Shown piece by piece: positions 41,159 through 52,280 of a DNA stretch of 64,000 nucleotides. Origin of the DNA: Thermococcus thermotolerans. GTDB lineage: Archaea; Methanobacteriota_B; Thermococci; Thermococcales; Thermococcaceae. The notes beneath the pieces were generated by a model. That model was not told the origin of the DNA. It worked only from the letters and a program-made list of their open reading frames with translations, and ran no database searches. Both the position numbers and the translations under genes were made by a program. The stretch's first letter is position 1; each line of letters starts with the position of its first letter. Location: the NCBI RefSeq assembly GCF_024707485.1, contig NZ_CP102602.1, forward strand, positions 1,550,001-1,614,000, in the 5' to 3' direction.

Positions 41159-42139
41159 TCACCGCCCCTCAGTCTTCCAGCTAACGTGGTAGGTTATATC
41201 CACACCCTTGCCCATGAATATTATCCAGATGGGGAAGTCAAAGCCCGCATACTCTGGCGGTTTAATCTCGGGGATTCCAACCGATACACCGCTTATAAGG
41301 CTGTTCGAGAGCTGGAACATTCCGGGCATTGAGGGAAGAGGCTGTGGCTGGGTCTTCTGGGGTGGGTTGAGACCCTTGTACTTCCAGATGAACTCCTCCA
41401 TATAGTCCCTGTAGGTCATCGTATAGTTCGGGGTGAAGTCGGTCATGTTAGCCCCATTAAATATGACCGGTATCGCAGCTGCAAAGAAGGTGTTGAATAT
41501 CCCAGCCTCGTTTGGAACGTTGGTGAGGCGGAAGGTAACGTCCCCCTCATACCCGAGGATTTTTATGTGACCATCAATAATCGGGAACATGCTCCGCATG
41601 TAGATAACTTTCGGGGTGTTTATAAGCTGGGGATACACCACTCCACAGCTTAAAACGCCTATATCATCGAGGTCCTGGACGACTCCACTGACACTGCTTC
41701 CATTGTACTCAACGGATGTTATTTTGGCTGAGTCACCGCACACCGTCTGGTAGTCGATGGTGGGTATGATGTATGAGTAGTGGGACGTTATCCTAAAGTT
41801 GACGACAACGGTTTCATAGGGCATTATCCAGAAGCCGGTGTAGTAGTTGAGGGTTGTTCTCTGGACGTTCGAGATGTTATGGACAACGGTATCCCCCAGA
41901 AGAAAGGCCTGAACGCTCTCACTGTTATCCAGCCTGTAAACGGTGAAGTCATAGCGCGGGTTAACGACGATGAACTTGGGGAACGGAGCGGTGTTTACAA
42001 TAGTCACGTTTAGGTTTATCATCACCTCCCCCATGACTCCGATGTTGTTGTAAGTGTCACCAGGGAGGGTGTAGGTAGCCGCACTAACTAGAGATGAAGC
42101 TAACAAAAGAATAAAGAGAGATGCTGCGAGGCGCTTCAT
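41159..42139 (-). CDS. Secreted/surface protein of the Tad-like operon
   Basis: 326 residues starting with signal peptide MKRLAASLFILLLASSLVSA. The mature part is beta-rich with several N-glycosylation sequons (NVT, NIS, NGS, NMT, NYT) and a proline-rich link (PPQKTQPQPLPSMPG) before a C-terminal hydrophobic stretch (YAGFDFPIWIIFMG). It is not a pilin: there is no short class III signal with a +1 hydrophobic helix. It is likely an extracellular component or adhesin of the apparatus. ATG 42139 follows GGTGATCATA. Confidence 0.78.
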   Translation of the reverse strand: MKRLAASLFILLLASSLVSAATYTLPGDTYNNIGVMGEVMINLNVTIVNTAPFPKFIVVNPRYDFTVYRLDNSESVQAFLLGDTVVHNISNVQRTTLNYYTGFWIMPYETVVVNFRITSHYSYIIPTIDYQTVCGDSAKITSVEYNGSSVSGVVQDLDDIGVLSCGVVYPQLINTPKVIYMRSMFPIIDGHIKILGYEGDVTFRLTNVPNEAGIFNTFFAAAIPVIFNGANMTDFTPNYTMTYRDYMEEFIWKYKGLNPPQKTQPQPLPSMPGMFQLSNSLISGVSVGIPEIKPPEYAGFDFPIWIIFMGKGVDITYHVSWKTEGR

Positions 42140-42149
42140 TATGATCACC

Positions 42150-43586
42150 TCAGGTAGCGACCTTAGCGATGTAAAGGTACTGCTGGTTGGAGAGTATGTC
42201 CGGCACGAATATCGAGGGCACCTTCACTATTATCAGGAACTGGGTGTTCGGATCGAGCACGAGCATGCCCGATTCCTTCTCAAGGTCAACTATCTCCCAG
42301 CCGTATGCCCTGAGCTGCTCCTTGACGTCCTCGCTGGCCTGTATCTTGCCCGCCGCGATGGCCTTGAGGATCTCCGTGAGGTCAACCGTGTAGCTGTAGC
42401 TGGCGGAGGCACTCTGGCTGGCCGTCTGGGAGTTGGTGTATATGTCGCTGATGGCCTGTCCGTTGGTTATGGAAGTATCTCCCGGCGTGTACTGGGTGTT
42501 GTGCTGCTCGGTGTACTGGGTTGATGAAGTGGTGCTCGATGAACTCGTCTGGCTCTGCGCCTCGTTGACGGATATGGTTCCGGCCTGGGTCGGCAGGAGA
42601 ACCAGCTCAACGTAGCCCTCGTTGACTATCTCCTTGAAAGGCGCGTTGGTCGCGTTCTTCGCGAATATCATAATCTTGTCTCCCGGAGCGAGGAAGGCAC
42701 CATTTATCTTGTCCCTTGAGAGGACGAGGGCGATGTCAACGAACTCGACCTTATAAACCTTGTACTGGATGAGCTCCCTGTAGTCGAGTATGCCTCCTAG
42801 AGCGGATTTGGCCTCGGCCTTGGTGACTATCTTTTTGACGTTGTCCCTCTCAAGGATGACGTTCTGGGTCGGGATCGTGTCAATGACGTAGTAGTAGTAC
42901 TCCCTCCAGAGTTCCAGGAGATACGGGTCGGCGTTTACTGCGTTGACCTGCTGCTCGGTGGTGGCGCTCATGACCTGCTCTTCAAGGCTGTTCAGGGAGT
43001 CAATAACCTTCTTCTTGAGATCGTCCGGCAGCGGCATTGCGAGAAGCTGGCTAAACTGAGCCTCGATCTGACTTATCTTCTCCTTCTTGGTCTGATTGAG
43101 CTGCCGCTCCATCTCAAGACGCTTCTGCTCCTCAAGATATGCCTGGTACTGGTTCCATGCCTCCTGATAGGCAGCTTTGACATCTATCGACTGAACCTCC
43201 TCAACCGTTTGGGCAGCGTTTATCTTTCTGATCAGCTCATCACGGGCATTTTTTCCAAACGTTGTGTTCATGAGCTCGCTCCCGGGCTTAAAATAAGAGT
43301 TGACTTCTGCGAGTTTTTTGTTCTTAGCCTGGGTGAGCTCCTCTGCGGCCCGGTTTTCCATGTAAATGTAAGCCCCTATAGAAATTATCAAAATCACGAG
43401 TATGACTATTGATGCACCAATGAGAATGCGTTTTCTTCTTTCTCTCTCCCGGATACTGCCTACGGGACGGGGCTTTTTAGGGGGTTTCCTGACAGGGGGT
43501 TTGGCAGTTTTAGGAACTTCAGGCTCTACGCTGGCTTTACCCAGCTCTCTAAGGCGGCGGATTTTCGCCTCAATATCCTCGGACAC
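42150..43586 (-). CDS. DUF515-family membrane protein, first gene of the Tad-like operon
   Basis: 478 residues. It has a basic, proline-rich cytoplasmic N-terminus (RKPPKKPRPVGSIRERERRKR), one membrane helix (about 58-78) and a helical extracytoplasmic region (85-220). A beta-rich part and a Ser/Thr/Gln-rich stretch (about 345-395, SQTSSSSTTSSTQYTEQHN) follow, then a C-terminal domain. DUF515 proteins of Thermococcales and methanogens accompany secretion ATPases; CpaB-like function is a guess. GTG 43586 is chosen since GGTGGTG (about 43593-43599) lies six bases before it. Confidence 0.8.
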   Translation of the reverse strand: MSEDIEAKIRRLRELGKASVEPEVPKTAKPPVRKPPKKPRPVGSIRERERRKRILIGASIVILVILIISIGAYIYMENRAAEELTQAKNKKLAEVNSYFKPGSELMNTTFGKNARDELIRKINAAQTVEEVQSIDVKAAYQEAWNQYQAYLEEQKRLEMERQLNQTKKEKISQIEAQFSQLLAMPLPDDLKKKVIDSLNSLEEQVMSATTEQQVNAVNADPYLLELWREYYYYVIDTIPTQNVILERDNVKKIVTKAEAKSALGGILDYRELIQYKVYKVEFVDIALVLSRDKINGAFLAPGDKIMIFAKNATNAPFKEIVNEGYVELVLLPTQAGTISVNEAQSQTSSSSTTSSTQYTEQHNTQYTPGDTSITNGQAISDIYTNSQTASQSASASYSYTVDLTEILKAIAAGKIQASEDVKEQLRAYGWEIVDLEKESGMLVLDPNTQFLIIVKVPSIFVPDILSNQQYLYIAKVAT

Positions 43587-43967
43587 GTTGAGCACCACCA
43601 TCAATCGTTATCATAACCAGCTTCTCATGTCGAATAGTTTTTTGAACTTCAATCTTTATTTAGGTTTCGGTGAGATGTATGGAGCGGTTAGAGATTAGAG
43701 TAATAAAAATCCGGGGGAAATGTCCCGTTTTTAGCCCAGGGAACAGAATAGTGATCGAGGGGGCAAGGGTAAATCTGGACGAAACCGATGCCATATGCAC
43801 CCACGCCTTCGCATCACTACTGCCGTACATACTCGCACTGCGAAAGGGTATTAAGCCCAGTGAACTAGGGCTTGGCAGGGGTGAGAAAGCCTACGTCCAG
43901 TGCCTTGACCCTGGACCGCCATACACCGACGGCGGTACAGTAATCTTTGAGATAACGGTGGTGAGAG

Positions 43968-46144
<2,177 letters not shown>

Positions 46145-46186
46145 CGGGATCAAGTGGACATCAAAGGGAAAGAAAAAATTTTAGGC

Positions 46187-46699
46187 TCAGACCTTCAGCG
46201 CCTTGACCGCGCTGAGGGTCTCCTTGAGATCGTCGTAGCCGTAGCGGAGGTACTTCCTTCCCTCTTCTTCGTAGCCGTCAGCGAAGGCGCTCCAGGCCCT
46301 GTTGAGGGCCCTCTCACCCCTGCTGAAGACGCTCATGATGGTTCCGTAGGTCATGAGACCCTCTATCCTGAGGGGCTGGGCCTTTTCGGCGAACTCGTCG
46401 AGTTCTTCGAGTATCTTCGTAAGTTCCGCCGTGGCTCTTTCGCCGGAGGCGTCCATTATCGCCTCAAGCCTTCCGAGTGCATCTGAAAGGAGCCTTTCAA
46501 GCTCCCTGACGCCGCCGGTTCCGGTCTGGGCCGCCCTGTGGAGCTCCTCCTTCGCACCCTGGCGCCTGAGGAATATTCCGACACCCATCACCGCGAGGGA
46601 AACTGCCAAACCACCCCACATGGGCGGTATCCTGGCGGCGGTTATCGAACCTGCGACGAGGCCTACCGTGAGCAGGACGTTTCCAAAGAGCTTCTTCAT
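46187..46699 (-). CDS. Hypothetical membrane-anchored helical protein
   Basis: 170 residues with two N-terminal hydrophobic segments (about 5-20 and 25-42, GLAVSLAVMGVGIFLRR) and a long helical, charged soluble part (GVRELERLLSDALGRLEAIMDASGERATAELTKILEELDEFAEK). No family is recognised. ATG 46699 follows GAGGTGATGGAG and is 11 bp after the transporter stop, so it is co-transcribed with the OPT gene and may be an accessory to it. Confidence 0.75.
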   Translation of the reverse strand: MKKLFGNVLLTVGLVAGSITAARIPPMWGGLAVSLAVMGVGIFLRRQGAKEELHRAAQTGTGGVRELERLLSDALGRLEAIMDASGERATAELTKILEELDEFAEKAQPLRIEGLMTYGTIMSVFSRGERALNRAWSAFADGYEEEGRKYLRYGYDDLKETLSAVKALKV

Positions 46700-46709
46700 C
46701 TCCATCACC

Positions 46710-48461
46710 TCACGGGTGGAGCACTCCAAGCACTGTGAGGACCGCGAAGAGGAGCGTCATTGCCGCCTCTCCGACCATCAGTCCGGCCGCGACCGGGAGC
46801 ACCTTCTCGGTTATGAACTCGTTGCCCTTCCTCCTCTTGGCGATCTCGTGGACGATACAGCCGAGTCCGTAGGGCAGGATGTAGAGCATCGGCAGGTACA
46901 TCGACAGGCCAACGAGGACGCCGAGTCCCGGTATTCCGCTCATGGAGAGGGCGAAGCCGAGTATTCCTCCGGCGATGAACTTGTCCACTGGAACGTTGCC
47001 CCCGAGGATGGCCTCGACCATGGACTTGAGGGCCATGGCCTGCGGCGCCGGAACGGCCTCGTTTCCTATTCCGTAGGCCTTCCAGATGAGTCCGACGACG
47101 GTGAGGGCTATTATCGGCCCTATCCAGGCTGTGAGGAGCTCGACCTTCTGCTGCCTGGAGGGAATACCCCCAACGAGGTGACCGGTCTTGAGGTCCTGCA
47201 TCATGTCGGCGGCGCCGGAGATGGCTACACCGACGGTGGCTCCGAGGAGTATGGTGAGCGGAACCTGCTTGCCGGTGAGGTAAAGGAGTATCATGACCGA
47301 CACGAGCGAGAGGCCGGAGACAGGGCTCCAGTCGGTCATTCCTGTGGACATGGCCACGAGCAGTGAAGCGACGAATATCCAGGCGACGCCGACGAGGGCG
47401 GTGAGCAGGCTCCTGCCGATGCCCAGGTTACCGAGCTGGTAGGTGGTGACGAGGAGCAGCAGGAAGGCGAGGGTTATTCCGGCGTAGAGGTATTTTATGG
47501 GAAGCTCCTCGTTCCTGCCGGTTCCGAGCTTGCTCGCGTTGGCTATGCTCCTGAGGGCAACTATGATGACGGGCATCGAGAGTATGAGGCCCGCTATCGA
47601 GCCGCCGAGGAGCATTCCGATACCGAGCGGCCTGGTCATGTTGGCGTAGACGAAGCCGCTAATCGCTCCACCGGTGACGTCGCTCGGGAGCCAGCCGAGG
47701 GCCTTGACTATGGGGGTGATGATGTAGTAGGAGAGTATTCCGCCGGCGAGGACTATGAGGCCGTTCCTTCCGGTGATGAGGCCCATTCCAAAGACCATCA
47801 GCGAGAGGGCCATGGCGAGGCTGACCCACTCGGGGAGGTGGAGTATGGCTCTAAGGTCGACGTACTCGGGAATAATCTCCGGAAGGCCGAGCACCGGGAA
47901 CTGCTGGACCAGATAGACGGCCGTGCTGACGGCCATGCCGAGGAAGAGCAGCCTGGCCTTCTCGATTCCACTTCCCGGGGTCTTGAGGACGGTGGCAACG
48001 GCTGTTCCGGTCGGGAAGCGAAGCCTGTCGATCTCGATCATCTGCTTCCTCAGCGGGATGATGAAGGTGATTCCGAGTATTGCTCCGGCCGCGGTGGCGA
48101 GGAAGAAGTAGGTCGTGTTTATCTCCTGGTGCAGGCCCATGATGTAGAGCGCTGGTATGGTGAAGATGACTCCAGAGACGGAGATGTTGACGGCAGAGGC
48201 TATGGTCTGGACGATGTTGTTCTCGACGACGGTTCCCTTCTTGAGGATTCCGCTGAGGACTCCCCAGCCGACGATGGCAGCTATGGCCGAACCGCCGGAG
48301 GTGAAGCCCATTATCATCCCCGCGTAGGTGAAGCTGGCCGCCATGAAGGCGCCCCAGACAACACCCAGTATTATAGCGGCGGGCGTCACTTCGCGGTAGG
48401 TCTCGTCAGAATTGCCACGCTTCCATCCAGATGACCTCAGTTTCCAGTTGGCATCAGCCAT
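46710..48461 (-). CDS. OPT-family oligopeptide/metal-chelate transporter
   Basis: 583 residues with about 14-16 membrane segments. OPT family features are YREVTPAAIILGVVWGAFMAASFTYAG at the N-terminus, the RFPTGTAVATVLK motif and ISGAADMMQDLKTGHLVGGIP in the second half. It imports small peptides or peptide-like metal chelates with protons. ATG 48461 follows AGGAGGTTGGGAG; the longer frame to 48575 would include the promoter (TATA at about 48543-48552). Thermococcales grow on peptides, so this is a probable nutritional importer. Confidence 0.92.
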   Translation of the reverse strand: MADANWKLRSSGWKRGNSDETYREVTPAAIILGVVWGAFMAASFTYAGMIMGFTSGGSAIAAIVGWGVLSGILKKGTVVENNIVQTIASAVNISVSGVIFTIPALYIMGLHQEINTTYFFLATAAGAILGITFIIPLRKQMIEIDRLRFPTGTAVATVLKTPGSGIEKARLLFLGMAVSTAVYLVQQFPVLGLPEIIPEYVDLRAILHLPEWVSLAMALSLMVFGMGLITGRNGLIVLAGGILSYYIITPIVKALGWLPSDVTGGAISGFVYANMTRPLGIGMLLGGSIAGLILSMPVIIVALRSIANASKLGTGRNEELPIKYLYAGITLAFLLLLVTTYQLGNLGIGRSLLTALVGVAWIFVASLLVAMSTGMTDWSPVSGLSLVSVMILLYLTGKQVPLTILLGATVGVAISGAADMMQDLKTGHLVGGIPSRQQKVELLTAWIGPIIALTVVGLIWKAYGIGNEAVPAPQAMALKSMVEAILGGNVPVDKFIAGGILGFALSMSGIPGLGVLVGLSMYLPMLYILPYGLGCIVHEIAKRRKGNEFITEKVLPVAAGLMVGEAAMTLLFAVLTVLGVLHP

Positions 48462-48542
48462 CTCCCAACCTCCTGTACAGTCATGAGCATTTATGTCCAC
48501 ATGCCTATAGGACGTGCAACCCTTAGATATCGCCCCTTTCCA

Positions 48543-48552
48543 AAATATAAAG
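48543..48552 (-). promoter_or_regulatory. TATA box of the OPT transporter operon
   Basis: Read on the minus strand, CTTTATATTT lies about 85 bp before ATG 48461 and gives an expected transcript start near 48522, hence a leader of about 60 nt with a strong ribosome site. Confidence 0.6.
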
Positions 48553-48559
48553 TTTTTCA

Positions 48560-48802
48560 GACCCGTAAAGGTCAAGAAAGCGAAGTTAAAACCAGAAACG
48601 GGTTAAAAAAGACTTTTATGCCGTTTTTAGCGTCAGCATGAATAAAAATTCATCAGTGAGATGAACAGGTGAACACCAACGCACATTACGACATTAAGGG
48701 CTCGAAGGGTGTTTAATGTGCCGTTTAATCCGCCGAACCATGGTTAGTTGAAACTTGAAAAGGCTGAAGTGATTTAGGAAAAGCCCGGGAAAAAACGAAG
48801 GC
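48560..48802. other. Intergenic stretch without a recognisable gene
   Basis: No credible reading frame, tRNA, or C/D box sRNA was found. An inverted repeat ACATTAA (48691-48697) / TTAATGT (48713-48719) with a 15-nt loop is present; it may be chance. The stretch contains several short AT-rich tracts that could be promoters for unseen small transcripts. Confidence 0.3.
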
Positions 48803-49141
48803 TCATGCCCTCAAGGTCACGTCAATGACCGCAGTCTCGTTGCCGGGGTTCCTCACCACAACTTTCCAAGTACCCCCTGGAAGCTCAACAACAGCGTTCA
48901 CTTCCCTGACGGTTCCGAAGTCCCTCAGCACAGCGCCGTCAGAGGATACCACCTTCACCTCAAGGGGAACGTTTGAGGTAATCTTCACGGTCAGGTTCGC
49001 CGGACCCTTGAAGAACCACTCCCTGCTCTCCCCGGCTGGAACGCCTTTTTCCCTTGCATAAACGAAGTTGTTGTAGAGACAGCCGGCCGTTACAACGGAG
49101 AGAACCAGCAGGAAGACAACCACTGAACGCGCCCGTTCCAT
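48803..49141 (-). CDS. Small secreted lipoprotein-like hypothetical protein
   Basis: 112 residues. The N-terminus SVVVFLLVLSVVTAGC is a lipobox-type signal with the lipidated cysteine near residue 21. The remaining 90 residues are beta-rich (ANLTVKITSNVPLEVKVVSSDG, GGTWKVVVRNPGNETAVIDVTL), like a single immunoglobulin-like or peptidase pre-C-terminal-type domain. ATG 49141 follows GGTGGTGCT. The function is unknown; an externally exposed, membrane-anchored protein is predicted. Confidence 0.78.
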   Translation of the reverse strand: MERARSVVVFLLVLSVVTAGCLYNNFVYAREKGVPAGESREWFFKGPANLTVKITSNVPLEVKVVSSDGAVLRDFGTVREVNAVVELPGGTWKVVVRNPGNETAVIDVTLRA

Positions 49142-49186
49142 AGCACCACCAAAGATAGTTAAATGCTAAAAACTTAAAAAAGTTTC

Positions 49187-49864
49187 TCAGCAGAGTATCG
49201 AATCCTCGGCCAAGACGTCCTCCTCAAGCTTTCCTATGCCCTCTATCCAGGCCTCCACCTTATCTCCGTGCCTCAGCGGGCCGACTCCAGCTGGAGTTCC
49301 GGTCGCTATTATGTCCCCCGGCTCAAGGGTCATTATTCCCGAGACGTACTCGATTATCTCCGGGATTTTGAATATCATTTCGCTTGTTCTTGCAAGCTGT
49401 CTGAGCTCACCGTTGACCTTCAGGCCCAGCTCCAGATCGCTCACGTCCAGCTCGCGTTTGTCAACCACTCTCGGACCAACCGGAGCGAAGGTGTCGAAGC
49501 CCTTCGAGACCGTCCAGGGAAGGCCCCTTCGCTTTGCTTCCCACTGCAGATCCCTGGCCGTTATGTCCATCAGAATTGTATAGCCCAAGACGTAGTCCAT
49601 AGCCCTTTCCCTTGGAATTCTCTTGCCTCGCTTTCCGATTATCACGGCCAGCTCGACCTCGTGGTCAACGTGCTTGCTTTTCCTCGGCAGGATTATCGCC
49701 TGCTTAGGTCCTATGAGCGAACTCGGTGGCTTGAGGAAGATAACGGGCTCCTTCGGAACCTCATGGCCAAGTTCCTTTGCGTGCTCGGCGTAGTTCCTGC
49801 CGAGGCAGATTATCTTGCTCGGTTTTACCTCGTAAAAGCCGTCACGGAAGGGAAGACGAATCAT
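49187..49864 (-). CDS. Fumarylacetoacetate hydrolase-family protein
   Basis: A 225-residue single-domain FAH-family enzyme, which hydrolyses or decarboxylates beta-dicarbonyl acids using Mg2+ or Mn2+. The metal site is seen in VDHEVELAVIIGKRGK and the preceding KPPSSLIGP; the lid and C-terminal regions are ITARDLQWEAKRRGLPW and GDIIATGTPAGVGPL. Substrate is unknown; hydroxyhepta-dienedioate isomerase or acylpyruvase are possibilities. ATG 49864 follows GGTG, with a minus-strand TATA (GGTTTATAACC) at about 49890-49900. Upstream in-frame codons up to 50395 are antisense to the next gene and ignored. Confidence 0.9.
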   Translation of the reverse strand: MIRLPFRDGFYEVKPSKIICLGRNYAEHAKELGHEVPKEPVIFLKPPSSLIGPKQAIILPRKSKHVDHEVELAVIIGKRGKRIPRERAMDYVLGYTILMDITARDLQWEAKRRGLPWTVSKGFDTFAPVGPRVVDKRELDVSDLELGLKVNGELRQLARTSEMIFKIPEIIEYVSGIMTLEPGDIIATGTPAGVGPLRHGDKVEAWIEGIGKLEEDVLAEDSILC

Positions 49865-49958
49865 TTCGAACACCAAGAATAGTTCGTTGGATGGGTTATA
49901 AACCCCTCGTGGGGAAAGGTAATAAGGTCCAGACTCCAAAACACAAACGGTGAAACTC

Positions 49959-50923
49959 ATGAGGTTCTCCGTTCTCAAGGAGAGGGAGAGCACAGTTGGG
50001 CTGATATTTATGCTCATTTTTGAACTGTTCCTTCTGGCACTCTTGGCTTTCATAATATTCAACGTGGATGAAAACAGAATCTTCACCATAGGGGTCTTCG
50101 CTTTCTTTCTCCTGATAACACTAAGCGGAATTAGGGCTCTCATGAAGAAGAGGAGAGAATACCGGCGTGCCGAAAACTTCGCGAACCTTGCGAACTTTTC
50201 CGAATCGGAGGTAACCTTTCCGGAGGAGCTCGAACTCGAGAGGGGGACGCTCGAGATAAGGGGATACTGGGTCAGGAGCGGAAGGAACAGGAGATACCAA
50301 GTGGAGAGGAAGTTCCTTCCCGGGGAAAGGAAGAGAGCCTCACGGGTCCCTTTCATGGGCTCACCGTTCAAAGTGGCCGTTTCCCCCGACGGCACAGGCT
50401 TCGTAAAGGCTCCCGCCGTGAGAATAACCGACGGGCTTTACAAAAACGTCCTGGTGCTATTTTTCACCGATGAGGGTGAAGTCAGAGGTAGCGGCACGGT
50501 AACCGTTGCCACCGAGAGCGATTCCGTCCAAATAAACTTCAGAGGGGACGGAAAATTTATCCGGGGAATGTTTACTCCGCCCTCACGAAAGGGAAGAGCG
50601 TTAAGGTAGCCCTCACCGCTGAGGACTTTGAGTACAAGAAGGTCATCGGGAAGGGCAGGAGCTTCGAGTTCCGGGAAAGGATGCTCCCGGAGGAGAAGGT
50701 CATCATGGTGGGAACCTACGGGACGGTGACGCCGAGGATGGTGGCAAAGGCTCTCGGTGGGGGGACAGTACTCCTCGGCCACGGCGAGTTCATGATCCGC
50801 GGCATTCTGGACATAAGGCTGAGGCCGGACGTGAAGGCAGAGGAAACCTTCAGGGTCGAGCTGAAGGGAGAAGAAATCGAGGAAGAAAAGGAGTTCGAGG
50901 AGGAGTGGGGGTTCAGGGACTAA
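49959..50923 (+). pseudogene. Membrane-anchored hypothetical protein, interrupted by a frameshift
   Basis: The first frame, from ATG 49959 (after GGTGA), gives two membrane helices (about 18-65) and a beta-rich soluble part, and ends at TAG 50607-50609 after an abrupt loss of sense. A second frame, one base back, continues the protein smoothly: KIYPGNVYSALTKGKSV, then MLPEEKVIMVGTYGTV to TGA/TAA at 50923. The switch point is at the AAAA run 50552-50555 (GACGGAAAATTT). One missing A would explain it. The full protein would be about 321 residues. It could be a real disruption, a sequencing error in the run, or (less likely) programmed slippage. The family is not recognised. Confidence 0.72.
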
Positions 50924-52016
50924 CCCCAGATCTTACTTTCTTTTCAAAAATTCTCACTACCCATTCCATCTCACTTGCAGATGGAGGATTCCTAGATAGT
51001 TCAACGACAAACCTTGAGCCACTGGACAGCTTTTCGGTTTTTATATACAGATACAGCTTTTCTCTTTCTTCAAACCCAAGGGACTCCAAAAATTCTCCCA
51101 TTGCACCAGAGATGGCCCTAACCTGAATAAACCGTACTTTGTCGTGTTTTTCCTGAAGATACTCTATCAACTTCTTGAAGGCCTTAGCCACGTTTTCATC
51201 GTCAGTTTTTGTCAAAAAGGGATTTGGTGAAAAATCAAAAACAATAAGCCGCGAACCCTCGATAAAATATCTAACACCCAAGAGGTAGTTTGAAAGTGCA
51301 CCCGTTCCATCACCGTAGTGAATACTTAGACACTGGAACTCATTTTCTCCGTGGAACATCTCCAAAAGTCTGTTTTCAATTTCCATCTTAGCCTTTCTGC
51401 GAGCCACGTACTCAACCCAGCGTGCCTCTTCAAAGAACCTACAGGAATTCTTGCCTGAAACAACAAAAAACTCCCCACCAACATAATCCTCGTTTAATAT
51501 TCTAAGCTCTTGGTCATGCCTCAATGAGAACACTGCCCCATATAGAGGAATAGCACGATCGAGAAAAGTCTTCCAATCAAACTTTCCCAGGAATCCCCTA
51601 ACCCCCTCAATCAAGTCAATCCCAAGTAGGACAATATAGGGGCAGAACTTGTACGACAATTCTGAAAACTCAAACTTCTGCTCTTTGGAATCAGCTAGGT
51701 GTTTCAAAGCATTGAGTTCTCTACGTAGAGAGTGAAACTTCTTCCAGCACTGGACAATCTCTTTGGCTTTTTCGGGATCCCATATGAGCTTGTAGAGTTT
51801 AACTCTCCTACGGCCTTTTTGAAGATTTTCCTCCAGAGAAGGCTTGGACAGGACTTTTAAACGTACAAGTTCATCTAAAATCCTTCTGACAGTCTCCGGT
51901 CGCTCTTCAAGCTTTTTCGAGAGACTATACACCGTAAGCTCATTACCATCGTGTGCAAAGTCAATTATTTTGTATGCAATCTTTGTGAATTTCTCAGTAT
52001 CTTTAGGTCTCACCAT
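50913..52016 (-). CDS. Winged-helix N-terminal hypothetical protein, divergent to the viperin operon
   Basis: 367 residues. The N-terminus (about 1-70) is a winged helix: KFTKIAYKIIDFAHDGNELT, then SLSKKLEERPETVRRILDELVRLKVLSK. The remaining 300 residues are unrecognised; the last part (about 285-350, FIQVRAISGAMGEFLESLGFEEREKLYLYIK) resembles an acetyltransferase-like C-terminal strand-helix-strand, but this is a weak impression. ATG 52016 is preferred to GTG 52046 because GGGGT precedes it. It is visibly AT-richer than the flanking genes and shares its upstream region with the SMP-viperin-exonuclease operon, so it may regulate or belong to that system. Its 3' end overlaps the frameshifted gene by 11 bp. 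Confidence 0.78.
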   Translation of the reverse strand: MVRPKDTEKFTKIAYKIIDFAHDGNELTVYSLSKKLEERPETVRRILDELVRLKVLSKPSLEENLQKGRRRVKLYKLIWDPEKAKEIVQCWKKFHSLRRELNALKHLADSKEQKFEFSELSYKFCPYIVLLGIDLIEGVRGFLGKFDWKTFLDRAIPLYGAVFSLRHDQELRILNEDYVGGEFFVVSGKNSCRFFEEARWVEYVARRKAKMEIENRLLEMFHGENEFQCLSIHYGDGTGALSNYLLGVRYFIEGSRLIVFDFSPNPFLTKTDDENVAKAFKKLIEYLQEKHDKVRFIQVRAISGAMGEFLESLGFEEREKLYLYIKTEKLSSGSRFVVELSRNPPSASEMEWVVRIFEKKVRSGVSP

Positions 52017-52075
52017 ATATACCCCATAAGTTTGGCGAATATTCACAAAAAAACGTTTCTTTTCGAGAATACTTC

Positions 52076-52085
52076 CTTATAAAGT
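52076..52085 (+). promoter_or_regulatory. TATA box of the viperin operon
   Basis: CCTTATAAAG lies about 50 bp before ATG 52128, giving an expected transcript start near 52106 and a leader of about 20 nt that contains GGGGTGAG at 52116-52123. Confidence 0.6.
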
Positions 52086-52127
52086 AAATCGCGGAATAAC
52101 TATTGACAGCTCTTAGGGGTGAGCCAG

Positions 52128-52280
52128 ATGGGAAAGAAGGGTTCCAAACCCATGACCTGGGAGGCCGCGAGGAGGATACAGAGCGCAGTGGACAGCGGGA
52201 GAGCCGTTAAGGCCGACGAGGGTTTCAAGGCCAGGGCAATGAGCGCAGCCGCAAGGAACTCAAAGGGTGGGAAGAAATGA
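52128..52280 (+). CDS. 50-residue SMP (seed maturation protein)-like protein
   Basis: The protein runs MGKKGSKPMTWEAARRIQSA, then a Gly/Lys-containing turn, then FKARAMSAAARN and a lysine-rich end. This matches the short repeat of the plant SMP/LEA family (TxEAAxRIQSAxxxxGxxxxxGFxARAxSAAxxN), which also occurs as stand-alone small proteins in prokaryotes, without known function. GGGGTGAG gives a good ribosome site. Its stop overlaps the viperin start as ATGA (52277-52280), so the two are translationally coupled. Its base composition is like the host genome, unlike the viperin; it might be an older resident gene that the viperin was placed behind. Confidence 0.8.
   Translation: MGKKGSKPMTWEAARRIQSAVDSGRAVKADEGFKARAMSAAARNSKGGKK

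Noticed and set aside
50552-50558. Programmed -1 frameshifting at AAAATTT
   Set aside because: The heptamer does not fit X XXY YYZ, since the A-site tRNA would mispair after slipping; an indel in the A run is simpler.
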